From NCBI GenBank assembly GCA_030180135.1, contig CM058231.1:55066235-55130234 (forward strand): a DNA stretch of 64,000 bases. The letters run 5' to 3'. Source of the stretch: Orychophragmus violaceus (lineage: Eukaryota; Streptophyta; Magnoliopsida; Brassicales; Brassicaceae). This document shows, in pieces, positions 1 to 10,162 of this stretch. A program made the translations under genes and the position numbers. The first letter of the stretch is position 1. Every line of letters starts with the position of its first letter. The notes under the pieces are model-generated. The model did no database searches. It was not told the origin of the DNA and was given only the letters and a program-made list of their open reading frames with translations.

Positions 1-1010
1 GATCATCAGATTGTGGCTCTTCTTCCAACTTCTCATCCATCTCTCCCAGCTGTCTGACCTCATCAATCTCCTGTTGAGTTATCTCAGATACCCCAGGGAA
101 TAATCTAATAAGCTCCAAATTCGTCTCTTCATCAATGCCACGAGAAACAAGTGAAACTGTTTGTCCACGACTTGCAACGATCGTCGCACTAGGTGCATCG
201 ATCGATTCATCAAATTCCTCACAGATTCCAGCCGAGAGTTTTGCTTCAGTTTCGGATTTTTCAGCTTCTTCCACCAGTTCAGCTGTATTTAACTCAAATT
301 TCTCCCCTTGGTGTGATCCATCATCAATATAGACTGACCAAGCTTTAATGTGGGTGTCCATGACGTTCTTTCCCTTAATCGAGCTTGAAATTTTGCTCAC
401 CTGTGTGTCCAATTGCTTCACATGTGTACTTAAGGACTCAAACTTCCCATTAAGATCCTCATACACACCATCTAACTTCTTGTTAAAGTCCACATCAGTC
501 TTAGTCTGCCGTTCCAGCAACTACTCCATCATGGCCTCCATCTTGCTCTCGTGAGCATTAGCAGCAGGAGGCGTCTTATAAGAAGATGATCCATAAGTCC
601 TCTAATTACTTTGCTAAAAAGGTTTCTAAAAACCAGCAATTTGTCCATATCCAGAAGAGTTTTGATTGCTTTGAAAGCACTCTTCTGTCCACCATTTAAG
701 AACCTATTACCTTGCTGATTACCAAACTTGTTCCCTTGAAATCCAGGGCCACAAATGTAGTTCACATCCTCTTCCTGATGATCTTCTTCAGCTCCAAATA
801 CCTCAACATCCTGAGCAAAATGGACAGCTTACTTTCCAGTCAACAAGCTATGAACAGTGTCCAACTTGCTCCTAATATCAGCTATCTCCAGTTTATCTAT
901 CTTCCCACCAGACTCTTTCCTTCTCCTATCAGCAGTCTTGGTACTATTACTACTCACCAAATTATCAATCAATGTCTTAGCTTGCTCAGGAGTCCTTGTG
1001 TTGAAATTTC
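1..1010 (-). pseudogene. Athila-type gag fragment (Ty3/gypsy), decayed
   Basis: Minus-strand translation in broken frames gives the glycine/asparagine-rich gag segment with GFQGNKFGNQQGNRF (about 720-765), a heptad-like region with THVKQLDTQVSKISSS (about 380-430), an acidic linker, and PGVSEITQQEID near position 80. The same blocks occur in order in the longer gag at 35724-38396, which is why I call it Athila. Several frameshifts and stops are present, for example just after the GGQKSAF block. The fragment continues off the left edge. At about 1010 it joins Tat gag sequence with no LTR in between, so the join is a deletion or illegitimate recombination, not a clean insertion. The acidic linker carries one palindrome pair at 165-206. 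Function known from family: nucleocapsid/capsid polyprotein. This copy is not functional. Confidence 0.8.
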
Positions 1011-1471
1011 CATTGCTGGGGGACGAGGGAGATTGATTCGTGAGCGTAAACTCTTACTAGGAGCTGGAGGTGGAGATAGTGCTGAGCCTCCCGGGGTGCC
1101 GCACAGGCTGAGTTCACCGAGAATGACCTCGACTCGCTTTCGCGACCCCTGGGGGAGGGTTTTGGGAAATTTCGGCTCCTTAGACCGCTCTCGTTTGTTT
1201 TGAGAAGTCTTCTTGGTGTTTGACTCTTTGGTCTGTTTATTTTCCTTCTTGTCAGATGGAGTTTCCTCCTCGACTTCTGACTCTTGTTTGTTTTCAGACT
1301 CTCGCTTTTGAGCCTCGGCTTTAGCTCGAGTGTAGCACTCTTCAGTCGAATGTCCTCTTTTGTTGTGAAAATCACAGATTTTTTCCTTGTCGAACTCGAA
1401 TTTCTCGAGCCCTTCGGGCTCTCGACTGCATTGACGTTTCCTGATTTACGGGAATCCTTTTTTGAGTTCGA
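1011..1471 (-). pseudogene. Tat-type gypsy gag, C-terminal part (split by Athila-1)
   Basis: On the minus strand one frame reads CDFHNKRGHSTEEC at about 1330-1372. This is a zinc-knuckle-like motif whose second Cys is replaced by His. A charged Lys/Glu/Ser-rich tail follows. It is the continuation of the gag that starts at 10088 and runs to 8398. The two parts are separated by the Athila-1 insertion and flanked by the duplicated TTCGA. The frame of the knuckle differs by one base from the frame arriving from 8398, so the gene also carries a frameshift. Left of 1010 the sequence switches to Athila gag. The rest of this Tat element (pol, second LTR) is not visible in the window. Confidence 0.75.
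1467..1471. repeat. Target-site duplication of Athila-1 (left copy, TTCGA)
   Basis: TTCGA directly precedes the LTR start at 1472 and is repeated at 8398-8402 directly after the other LTR. This matches the 5-bp duplication expected of Ty3/gypsy integrase. Confidence 0.95.
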
Positions 1472-2646
1472 TGATAGGTTTAGTTTTATCCCTATTCTAC
1501 TGCAAGTGCACAGTTAATGCAATCGTAGTATATAAGGTATCAAATCCCACAAGGACTCTCAGTCACACAATAGATTATTAGTAGTTCAGATTAAATTAAG
1601 CGAAGCATATGTGAAAACAGTAAGCGAAATAGCAAAGTAAATCAAGTGAGTTGGTAAGCAAGAAGGCGAAGCGTTAGGTTTCAGGAGTTCTCAGGAAATC
1701 AGGAAAGCAAGCAATCAATCTATCTAGATCTAATCAATAACTGTTCTAGAACTCAAACACTGATATAGAATTAACCAAATTCCTTTGCGATAATTCTCTA
1801 AGTCTAAGTGCAGCAAACCAAACTTTCGTTTGCGAGAACTAACAGATTAAACTAGCATTATTCCCAAGTTTGATATGTTCACAATTTTTCTAAACCAAAC
1901 TTTCGTTTGCGAATAGTTTAATTGCTTATCTAGGTTCTTTCCAGTTAAATTAACCAACTTCCGCTGAATTAATCAACCTAACATCATAACTCTGATTAGC
2001 TACTTCAGATTAAGCATTAGGAACAACTTAGATAAAGAACTAGCAGATATGAATCTCTATAGATTAATTAAACTATAATTCTCTGAAATCCCTAATGAGA
2101 ATCCTTCAACCTAACAGGTGATCTACTCAGACATATTCATCGAGACAGAAGATATCATAAGTAGAAAACCAAATATCATATAATCAAATAAGAACTGAGG
2201 TTCAAAATCAAGTCTCTTCCGAGATCAGGATCAGCCCCTCCACTCTCTCTGAGTAAAACTTAACGTAAGAAAAGCTTAGCCTAACAAGTGGCTGTAAAAC
2301 CTAATTATAATCCTAAAACACGTTTTGGGGCTTCTTTGTAAATATCAGGAACTTCTGGGCAAAATTGCAATTTCATCATTCTTCATTAAACCGTCGTTTG
2401 GCCCATCTCGCTGGTGCAACGATCGATGCCATAAGTGTGACGATCGTTGCAGCTCGAAAATATCAACAGTGAACTCTATCTCTCGGCCAAATACTCCAAT
2501 TAGCTCCAAAAAGTGCCAAAATCGCCAAATATGCTCCAAATGTGCTTGTACCTAATAAACACCTGAAAAGACTCTAAATCATAGTAAAAGACTCGATAAT
2601 TAACACATATATCATGGTTAAAAACCCTAAAATCCATGGTATATCA
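1472..2646 (-). repeat. Athila-1 3' LTR
   Basis: Begins TGATAGGTTTAG and ends TATATCA on the plus strand, with 5'-TG...CA-3' termini. It is 1175 bp and nearly identical to 7223-8397. It contains one palindrome pair at 2414-2451 around CGATCG cores. Confidence 0.95.
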
Positions 2647-2685
2647 ACTCCCCCACACTTAGCTCTTGCTTGTCCTCAAGCAAGA
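2647..2685 (-). promoter_or_regulatory. Athila-1 polypurine tract and adjacent hairpin
   Basis: Read on the minus strand, GTGTGGGGGAGT abuts the 3' LTR and is the polypurine tract that primes plus-strand synthesis (established role). Directly upstream, 2664-2672 and 2677-2685 form a perfect 9-bp stem (TCTTGCTTG / CAAGCAAGA) with a 4-base loop. The hairpin is also found at 30183-30202 and 32001-32020 with a compensated base pair. Confidence 0.85.
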
Positions 2686-4084
2686 CAGAGAACTAAATGT
2701 AGTCAAGAGGTTTGAAAACTCTTCAGAAACTCTTTTCATCATAGAAGCAACAACACTCAGATTCCCCTTAGTAAACCACTGCAAGAATCAATCACAGAAT
2801 ATCAAGACCAATATGTACTTCCCCCACACTTAGCAACTGTCCTAGGTAAACTCCACAATCACATTCAAGCATTCAAATTCTCCCTACTGACTTCTGCAAG
2901 TATTTAAGTGCGGTCTCACCTAAGGAGTATCGATCAAAGGGCACATGGATTCTTACCTTATCAGCTCTAGACCACCATACTATCTTTCTCTAGTCCCTCT
3001 CTTCTCTTTCCCTTCTTTAACAACTGATTTTTCCCCATTGGGTATCATTTTATTTTTTTATCAGTGTTCTTCCCGTTATGGGGTGTACTTTGGACACATT
3101 CCATGGATCACATGAGAGAAAATAGTGTTTGCTACCATTCCCATGACCACTTCGGAGTTACTAACTCATCCTCAGTTTATTATCTTTTTTTTTTTTTTAC
3201 TTTATAGAAGGGGAGAAGGGAACTAAATAGGATAGGTTGACAGGCTGTGTCAGAACTAACAAGGGAATCCGACACAAAGTATACCAAGCCCTTAGGTGAG
3301 AAATCTAAGTCAGTATTAAATTGAAGTCAGTAAAAGGATCCTCTGATACCTGAAGTGAAGTGGGTGTTCCCAGTAGGTTGATCTGTGATGGGGTTTTCTA
3401 ATAGTCAGAGATAGATCCTGCAACTTCATCCCAATGGTTACTTAAGTTCCTGCAAGTCTTGTAAATCTTCTCAGAAAATCATAGTGTCTTACTTAAACAA
3501 TTTTGACTCAATAAAACAAAATTTTTTGAAAAACGGACTGACTCTTAAGAAAACAAAAGAAAGTAATTAGTAGAACCTCCCCCACACTTAAGACACACTG
3601 TCCCCAGTAGTGTCAAGCAAGGGATCGGTTAAAAGAAAGAAAACAAAAATTTGTTAATGGAATGGTTAGTTCTCTCGGGTTCTTACCTCTGTCGCAGTCA
3701 AGCATCGATCGTTGCACTAGGTGCATTGACCCTTGCTTTGCGATTTTCGTTGGGGATCGATCGTTGCTCAGGACCGCAACGATCGCTGAAATGCGATTCT
3801 TTCGTATTGTGACGATCGACACAATGGTGTGTCGATCGACGCACTGCGTTTTCACGAACAGTCAGCAAGTTAGCAGGTTAGTCCGTCTGTTTTTGTCAAT
3901 TTTGATCCCTGCAAGCTGAAAACACTAGAAACAGAGTAAAACCGAAGCAACAAATGTATCTGATCAAGCATAACCATCCAAACATAATAGAATCCTAAGG
4001 AAAATAAGAAAATGCAAAAACAAAAGTGCAAGAAAAGATAAAAGTCAGAATACAGAACCGAATGTCTGAAAACGGAGATCAATC
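2686..4084 (-). other. Athila-1 3' untranslated region
   Basis: About 1.4 kb with no credible gene, homologous to 30203-30784 and 39844-40700 (Athila-2) and to 32021-33335 (Athila-3). It contains a T-rich run near 3185-3200 and a cluster of palindromic CGATCG sites at 3701-3846, with arms GCAT/TTGC, GTGT/ACAC and mixed forms. Reading frames here are artefacts of the palindromes. Confidence 0.8.
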
Positions 4085-4801
4085 TCACTCGCTCACATCA
4101 TCTATCCCAGTAGCGCTCCTGTTATCGGGATCCGAGTAAACCACTCTGCAAGTGGCCAATAACTGCCTGACCAGATCCCACTCGAGTGGCATGGCGATGC
4201 GCCTCGGCTCAGTACTGAACCCGTAGAACCTGCAAAGATCAAGTAGAGGAATCCGATACCTGACTCCCCAACTCATGAAGGTGAATGCACCCACTGTAGC
4301 GCTCCTGTTGTCGGGATCCGAGTAAACCACTCTGCAAGTGGCCAATAACTGCCTTACCAGCTCAGGATAGAGATCATAATGTCGCATCGGCATTGTCCCT
4401 AGACCAATGCCTCTGCATACAGCGAGTACCTGCTCATCAATACCCAGAGTCTTGCAGGTGGAGTAGTCAGTGAACTTGGTCGGCTTGAAGATCATCCCAC
4501 ACCAACCACTGTAGAGAAGCGAGTCATACTCGTCCCACTGACTGAGCAACGGCCGCTCGGTGAACTCAGCGGTCTTGAAGAAACGTATAAGGTCCTCCGG
4601 CCACTGTCTGGTCGTCTGAATCGGTGTGGCGTCCGCTCTGGGACAAGGTAAAGCAATTGGGGGCCCGTATCTGGCGTATGGTGCGGGTGTCTCTGACTCT
4701 CTGCTAAACCATTGAGGCGGTGGGGTGTAGTGTCGTGTTGCTGTGGAAGCTGTGGCTCGCTTCTTGCGGGGTTGCCTTTGAGACGCCATCTGCAAAAACA
4801 A
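4085..4801 (-). pseudogene. ATHILA ORF-1-type protein, internally deleted (Athila-1)
   Basis: A 238-codon open frame. The likely start is the internal Met of MASQRQPRKKRAT, after a short basic N-terminus. It aligns with the first half of the 510-codon protein at 33336-34868, with shared blocks ERPLLSQWDEYDSLLYSGWCG, SLGIDEQVLAV-type and RYRIPLLDLCRFYGFS. After PLEWD the sequence jumps back and repeats the segment VRQLLATCRVVYSDPDNRSAT, then jumps to the extreme C-terminus GIDD. About 250 residues are therefore missing and about 20 are duplicated. In DNA the repeat is 4110-4170 against 4297-4358. The family resembles the Pfam ATHILA ORF-1 group as I recall it (a search would confirm). Its function is unknown, and in Athila elements an env-like position after pol is typical. 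The frame is open but the product is very probably altered. Confidence 0.75.
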
Positions 4802-5642
4802 AGTTCAAACATTTATAAGTCTCGGCAAAATTTCACTGTGAAATGGCGAAGCATCGACCGTTGCATCTAAGGCATCGATCGTTGCAAGGCGATTTCACTT
4901 TATCGAACATTTCCCAAAATCGCAAAGCAACGACCGTTGCTCTAGAGCAACGACCGTTGCAAGGCGATTTTGCCGCAAACAAATCATCAAAAGTAGTTCA
5001 AATCCAAGCCACATTGCCTCAAATCAGTTCAAAATCATCATCCATCACCCTAAATCGTTCTAATTACGCATGCATCATAAATTTTCGGTTCAAAAATCTA
5101 ACACCCTAGAAGTGAAATCCGAAAAATCGAAAATAGAAGTACATTACCTTGATTTCGTGAGAAATGGGTAGGAGAAACAGATTGGGGATGTAAAAATAAG
5201 TGAAATAGTGCTTAGAATCAAAGAAATCGATGAAGAAATTGTGATTTTCGGTTTGGGCTCTCGGTGTATCGGCGACTAAAAGAAATGGAGAAGAAGGAGA
5301 GAAAAGAGGGTTTAAGGTAACTTACCTTGGTCGTGGGTGCAACGATCGTTGCATAGAAGCAACGATCGATGCTGGTTGAACCAGATTGATTCCGGTTTAG
5401 CGCGACATACCTTTATTTTCGATTTAAACCAATTGCAACGACCGTTGCACATGTGAGCAACGATCGTCACACATCTCCAGACTGGGTTCTGTATCTAAAA
5501 CTAGCAAAAACAAATAAAAACGTGAAATCTTAGGAAAAACACCAAAAATGAAGAGGAAAAATAATTAAACCTAGCAGTGGGTTGCCTCCCACTCAGCGCT
5601 TGTTTCAAGTCATTAGCTTAACTTTTGGAAATGAGGTCGCAA
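4802..5642 (-). other. Athila-1 region between gag and ORF-1 (pol is absent here)
   Basis: In autonomous Athila elements reverse transcriptase, RNase H and integrase lie between gag-protease and the third ORF. Here there is only about 840 bp of noncoding DNA. It holds palindrome clusters at 4846-4972 (arms GCAA/TTGC and GCAT/TTGC) and 5335-5475. A hairpin lies near the gag stop, AGTGGG at 5576-5581 and CCCACT at 5588-5593. The same layout is seen at 34869-35723 in Athila-3. Confidence 0.8.
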
Positions 5643-7136
5643 TCATGGAGGTTTCAACAGAGACTTTGAGTGTCTCTGTGAATGCCTTATCATCCACGGT
5701 GGTGTGTAAGCAGTAGCAGCATGATGTCTTCCAAGGAACGTCGGGAGGAATGTAGGGTGAGATTGACACTTGGATGTTTTAACGCTCTTTCCTGCATTCA
5801 AAACAGTGGAGTCAGGAGGTTTAAACTTAGAGGATTTACGCTTTACCTTTGGCAAAGATTTGATGTTCGGAGCCTTCTGTTTTTGAGTAGTTTTAGGCCT
5901 TGAAGATGTTAGAATAGGCTCTTGTGGAACCACCATCTTCTTGTCAACCACCACTGTGCACTGAACCACATCTTTAGACTTAACGGGAGCTTTCGGGAAT
6001 GGTAATGGAGGTTTGTAGGTTCTTTCCTTAGCAGGTCCTTGAGATATGAGCGAAACTGGTTCCTTTCGGGGTGCAACGATCGGTGCATGTGATGCAACGA
6101 TCGATGCTGTCGTCTCAGCTCGGGTTTCAACTACAGTCTCGGGTTTATCCGCTTCTCGGTCCGTTCCAGCCATCTCAGACTCAAATTTCTCTCCTTGGCT
6201 TGGTCCCGCTTCAATCTGAACTATCCAAGTCAAGAGATCCATGTCAATCTCTGTTGAGTCAGGTGCATCGAAGCTTTCAAACTCAGGTAATTCAACATCA
6301 AATCCCCCTCTGTCTTCCACAAATTCCACGGCCTTAACTGCTAGACATGATCCATGATCCATCTGTGTGTCATCCTGAATGGGAATGTTGCTGGCATGAG
6401 CTTCTTGAGAATCCTTCCTTGGGGTAGAACTTGAAACTTGATCCATCTGTGTGTCCAGCTGCTTCATACGAGTGTTCAAGGATTCAAATTTCTCATTCAA
6501 ATTAGTGTACATGTTCTCTAGCTTCGAGCTGAAAGAAGCAGTGTTCTGCTGTTGCTTTTCAATTGATTGTTCTATCATCATCTCTAGTTTGCTCCTTTGT
6601 GTAGGAGGTGCCAGATAGGAAGTATAATTATGGTCTCTTGATCCTTGAGCATGCCTAGAACCTTGTCTCTGCTGATGTCCCAATGTATGTCCATAAGAGT
6701 CGGCTCCAGCCATATAGTGTACCTCTGCAAATTTATCAGTTTTTGCCTCTGCTCGGAACTGTCTCTCCCTAAGTAAGATGTCGTGGATATCATCTATCTT
6801 ATTCTGCATCTCAGCTACTTGCCCAACCAATACATGGTAATCTGGTAAGATGGGGTTTCCTTCCCCATCTATTTTCTGACCTTTTGCGTTGCATATGTGA
6901 CCCTCTTGGTCTCGTAAAATGCCATTTTCACCGCGAATCAAAATCACAGGCTCCATGGCGCGGAACCTATTGAACGTCTCAGATCTCAGCATCGCTGTTC
7001 TCGCCTTGTGTCGATCGATGCGAGGTGAGCAACGATCGATGCAGTTACGAACAAGTGTCGATCGACACACAGGACCGTGTCGATCGATGCAATGCGACTT
7101 CTGCAATACCAAAGAAACAAGAACGTAAGTAAACAA
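5643..7136 (-). CDS. Gag-derived protein lacking capsid and protease (Athila-1)
   Basis: A 497-codon open frame. The first 50 or so codons translate the palindromes of the leader (CIDRHGPVCRSTL), so the real start is more likely the Met before LRSETFNRFR or before EPVILIRGENG. Next come the Athila N-terminal block ILRDQEGHICNAKGQ, a linker, and a predicted coiled-coil-like region (SKLENMYTNLNEKFESLNTR then MKQLDTQMDQVSSS, about residues 205-240). After these come an acidic linker with the palindrome pair (VASHAPIVAPRKEP), a proline/lysine stretch PPLPFPKAPVKSKD and the C-terminal block TAYTPPWMIRHSQRHSKSLL. In Athila-3 the same landmarks enclose a capsid domain (YLFLKLFPYSLAGDAAAWL) and an aspartic protease. 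Both are missing here, yet the frame is uninterrupted. Role of the remaining protein is unknown. Confidence 0.7.
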   Translation of the reverse strand: MFTYVLVSLVLQKSHCIDRHGPVCRSTLVRNCIDRCSPRIDRHKARTAMLRSETFNRFRAMEPVILIRGENGILRDQEGHICNAKGQKIDGEGNPILPDYHVLVGQVAEMQNKIDDIHDILLRERQFRAEAKTDKFAEVHYMAGADSYGHTLGHQQRQGSRHAQGSRDHNYTSYLAPPTQRSKLEMMIEQSIEKQQQNTASFSSKLENMYTNLNEKFESLNTRMKQLDTQMDQVSSSTPRKDSQEAHASNIPIQDDTQMDHGSCLAVKAVEFVEDRGGFDVELPEFESFDAPDSTEIDMDLLTWIVQIEAGPSQGEKFESEMAGTDREADKPETVVETRAETTASIVASHAPIVAPRKEPVSLISQGPAKERTYKPPLPFPKAPVKSKDVVQCTVVVDKKMVVPQEPILTSSRPKTTQKQKAPNIKSLPKVKRKSSKFKPPDSTVLNAGKSVKTSKCQSHPTFLPTFLGRHHAATAYTPPWMIRHSQRHSKSLLKPP

Positions 7137-7198
7137 GAAAATTTAAAAGAATGCTTAGTCTAAATCCTAATACTAAATCTATCGGTGAACTCAAAGAG

Positions 7199-7216
7199 TC
7201 CCCGGCAACGGCGCCA
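7199..7216 (-). promoter_or_regulatory. Athila-1 primer binding site
   Basis: On the minus strand TGGCGCCGTTGCCGGGGA lies 6 bases inside the 5' LTR end (7223). Identical sites occur at 25040-25057 and 38621-38638. This is the usual Athila PBS, which I recall as matching tRNA-Asp. The tRNA assignment is from memory. Confidence 0.9.
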
Positions 7217-7222
7217 AAAACT

Positions 7223-8397
7223 TGATAGGTTTAGTTTTATACCTATTCTACTGCAAGTGCACAGTTAATGCAATCGTAGTATATAAGGTATCGAATCCCA
7301 CAAGGACTCTCAGTCACACAATAGATTATTAGTAGTTCAGATTAAATTAAGCGAAGCAGATGTGAAAACAGTAAGCGAAATAGCAAAGTAAATCAAGTGA
7401 GTTGGTAAGCAAGAAGGCGAAGCGTTAGGTTTCAGGAGTTCTCAGGAAATCAGGAACGCAAGCAATCAATCTATCTAAATCTAATCAATAATTGTTCTAG
7501 AACTCAAACACTGATATAGAATTAACCAAATTCCTTTGCGATAATTCTCTAAGTCTAAGTGCAGCAAACCAAACTTTCGTTTGCGAGAACTAACAGATTA
7601 AACTAGCATTATTCCCAAGTTTGATATGTTCACAATTATCCTAAACCAAACTTTCGTTTGCGAATAGTTTAATTGCTTATCTAGGTTCTTTCCAGTTAAA
7701 TTAACCAACTTCCGCTGAATTAATCAACCTAACATCATAACTCTGATTAGCTACTTCAGATTAAGCATTAAGAACAACTTAGATAAAGAACTAGCAGATA
7801 TGAATCTCTATAGATTAATTAAACTATAATTCTCTGAAATCCCTAATGAGAATCCTTCAACCTAACGGGTTATCTACTCAGACATATTCATCGAGACAGA
7901 AGATATCATAAGTAGAAAACCAAATATCATATAATCAAATAAGAACTGGGGTTCAAAATCAAGTCTCTTCCGAGATCAGGATCAGCCCCTCCACTCTCTC
8001 TGAGTAAAACTTAACGTAAGAAAAGCTTAGCCTAACAAGTGGCTGTAAAACCTAATTATAATCCTAAAACACGTTTTGGGGCTTCTTTATAAATATCAGG
8101 AACTTCTGGGCAAAATTGCAATTTCATCATTCTTCATTAAACCGTCGTTTGGCCCATCTCGCTGGTGCAACGATCGATGCCATAAGTGTGACGATCGTTG
8201 CAGCTCAGAAATATCAACAGTGAACTCTATCTCTCGGCCAAATACTCCAATTAGCTCCAGAAAGTGCCAAAATCGCCAAATATGCTCCAAATGTGCTTGT
8301 ACCTAATAAACACCTGAAAAGACTCTAAATCATAGTAAAAGACTCGATAATTAACACATATATCATGGTTAAAAACCCTAAAATCCATGGTATATCA
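7223..8397 (-). repeat. Athila-1 5' LTR
   Basis: 1175 bp, same length as the partner at 1472-2646. It carries the palindrome pair at 8164-8202. Transcription runs leftward from this LTR. Confidence 0.95.
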
Positions 8398-8402
8398 TTC
8401 GA
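8398..8402. repeat. Target-site duplication of Athila-1 (right copy, TTCGA)
   Basis: TTCGA immediately follows the LTR end and matches 1467-1471. Confidence 0.95.
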
Positions 8403-10088
8403 GTTCTGCCAGCCCGACGGGTTCTTTTCTTTTCGTTGCTTTTCTCTGAGGGCCGTAGTTTCGTCCTCGAGGCGAGCGAAGGCCGATGCGCGATGAAGGG
8501 CATCATCGAGCTTTTGAGGCTCGCAGACTGTTATTTCCTCGCGGAATCTGGTCGAATACCATAGTCCGCGATAAAGGGCATCATCATTGCTTCTATTGCC
8601 TTCGTCTCGCGGGTTTGCGATTTTGGATTTTATTTCCTTAAATCGGTCGATGTACGAGCGAAGTGGCTCGTCGGGTTTCTGGGAGACGCTAAATAGAGCT
8701 GCCTCAGTAGTCTTTTCTTCGATAAAGACGGAATATTGTTTGAGGAAAGCCGTCATGAACTGGGTGAAGTTGTGAATGGACCTTTCCTCCAGTCCGGCAA
8801 ACCATTCTAGGGCAGAGCCTGATAGGTTTTCGGTGAAGATCCTGCAGAAAGCCGGCTCTCTCTCCTCATCGGTAAGGTATACCCTTGCCATTGCTAGTCG
8901 GAATGGCCTGATATGGGCTTTCGGGTCCGATTTTCCAGAGAACTCTGGAAACTTTGTTTTCTTTATTTCCCGGATTCGTGTGAAGACGATCCGGTCTGTG
9001 AACGGCGTTTGTCGCGTTTCTTCGATCACTCGATCGATGTCGGGCGCCGAGCTTGTTGCCATGTGAACTTTGGAGCTCAGACTGACGAACTGGGCCTTAG
9101 ATTGTTTAATTTACTGTCTAAGCATATCGTGTTCATTGCCTGCCGTAGGCGCGAACTGGACTTGTGCTTGATTGGACGTTTGTCCCAGGAAAACGGGGTC
9201 GAGAAGATCGATTGTTGGAACCGATCCCGTCTGGTCGACCTGCGGCATTCAGAACTGTACCGTATTTGATTCGTTAGGGTGTCCCGAGCTCGAGGCGAAA
9301 GCGGAGCCTCCTAGTTGCCTCGGCCGGATATTCGAGTTATTCGGGAAAGGTGGTGGCCCGGTTAATGGTCGGTTTCCCGATCCGGTTGGATTTGTGACCA
9401 TTGAATTCGAACCGAATGGAGTCGGAGTCGCGATAGGCGTCATTATAGGGTGGAAGCCGCTACTTGACGTATTTGCAAAATTTCCCGATGCTCCCGGGGG
9501 AGTTACTACCTGGGATAAGTCCAAGAGTGTACACGGTGGAGGACTTATGGGGGTTCGTGGATCATGTGTTGATCTACCCCCCTGGTTTTGGCTGGCGAGC
9601 TCTTCAAGACGGGCGTTAATGCGCCGTTCCTGTTCATCGAGCTGCGCGGCCAGAGAGCGGTTTGCGATCTCTTGGGCTCGTGCGCTTGCCTCATTATTTC
9701 TCTTTCGGTTTACCAACAGGCTTAACATCGAACGGATTTCAGCGAGGTCATCCGGGCCTTGTCGCTACGGAGCAGAAGGCAGTGGCGAATTAGGTCTGGT
9801 CGTTCCAGATCCGCCTCCTGAAGTGGGGGCAGAAATGGAATCATTCCTCATCCACACCCAGGTTCTGCTCGGATCATTAGTTCGTGACAAAACATTTGTC
9901 GGAGTCTGGCTCGTCGCGACTGGGCCGGTTGGTGCTGAATTCGTGGAGACTGAGGCAGAGCTCGTCAACACGCCATTGGTCTGACCCATGATTCTTACCC
10001 CGGTGGTGTTCTGAGGAACGTTGTCAACCGTTTGAGGGTGGTCGACTGGTGGTGTGGCGCTGGGAGAGCCAGAATGGTCGGGATTCAT
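8403..10088 (-). pseudogene. Tat-type gypsy gag, N-terminal and capsid part
   Basis: One minus-strand frame runs from Met at 10088 (MNPDHSGSPSATPP) to 8403, with three in-frame stops (near 9764, 9248 and about 9110). The first about 220 codons are Pro/Ser/Thr-rich and look disordered. Next comes a helical ARAQEIANRSLAAQLDEQ block, and then the retrotransposon gag domain in 8403-9062 (PFTDRI, FPEFSGKSDPKAHIRPF, GSALEWFAGL, FLKQYS). This domain arrangement and the PBS type point to the Tat lineage. The capsid segment ends at the Athila-1 insertion and the zinc-knuckle part lies at 1011-1466. Stops and a frameshift make it a pseudogene. Confidence 0.85.
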
Positions 10089-10142
10089 CTCGATCTATCG
10101 GATCTAGGATCTGATTTTTAAGACAGGAAAAACAATAGATAG

Positions 10143-10160
10143 TCACCACAGTCGGCGCCA
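10143..10160 (-). promoter_or_regulatory. Tat element primer binding site
   Basis: Minus strand TGGCGCCGACTGTGGTGA, two bases inside the LTR end at 10163. The form resembles the PBS of Tat-lineage gypsy elements (from memory). Confidence 0.8.
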
Positions 10161-10162
10161 AA

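Larger units (their letters stand above)
1472..8397 (-). mobile_element. Athila-1: complete non-autonomous Athila-type LTR retrotransposon
   Basis: A 6.9-kb element transcribed leftward with two 1175-bp LTRs (7223-8397 is the 5' LTR, 1472-2646 the 3' LTR), a PBS at 7199-7216, a polypurine tract next to 2646 and TTCGA target duplications. The LTRs differ at about 16 positions by eye (about 1.4 percent), so the insertion is fairly recent. In transcriptional order it holds a leader with palindromes, a 497-codon gag-derived ORF without capsid or protease, a noncoding stretch with a GTGGG hairpin, a truncated ORF-1-type gene, a 3' UTR with palindromes and a hairpin beside the PPT. No reverse transcriptase, RNase H or integrase is present, so it must have been mobilised in trans. 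It lies inside a Tat gag. Confidence 0.95.

Noticed and set aside
2325..2555. Small open frames in LTRs repeated at 8076-8306
   Set aside because: They recur because the LTRs are duplicated. There is no start context or domain, and the transcript of the element runs on the other strand in this region.
3613..3919. Open frames over palindrome clusters (also around 4843-5109, 7000-7136, 38376-38567, 29830-30057)
   Set aside because: Their peptides (CIDRH, IVAPT, QRSMLS-type) are translations of the repeated palindromes on either strand and show no domain.
9172..9984. 270-codon plus-strand frame overlapping the Tat gag
   Set aside because: It is antisense to a recognisable gag and has no domain, so it is a shadow of the biased gag composition.
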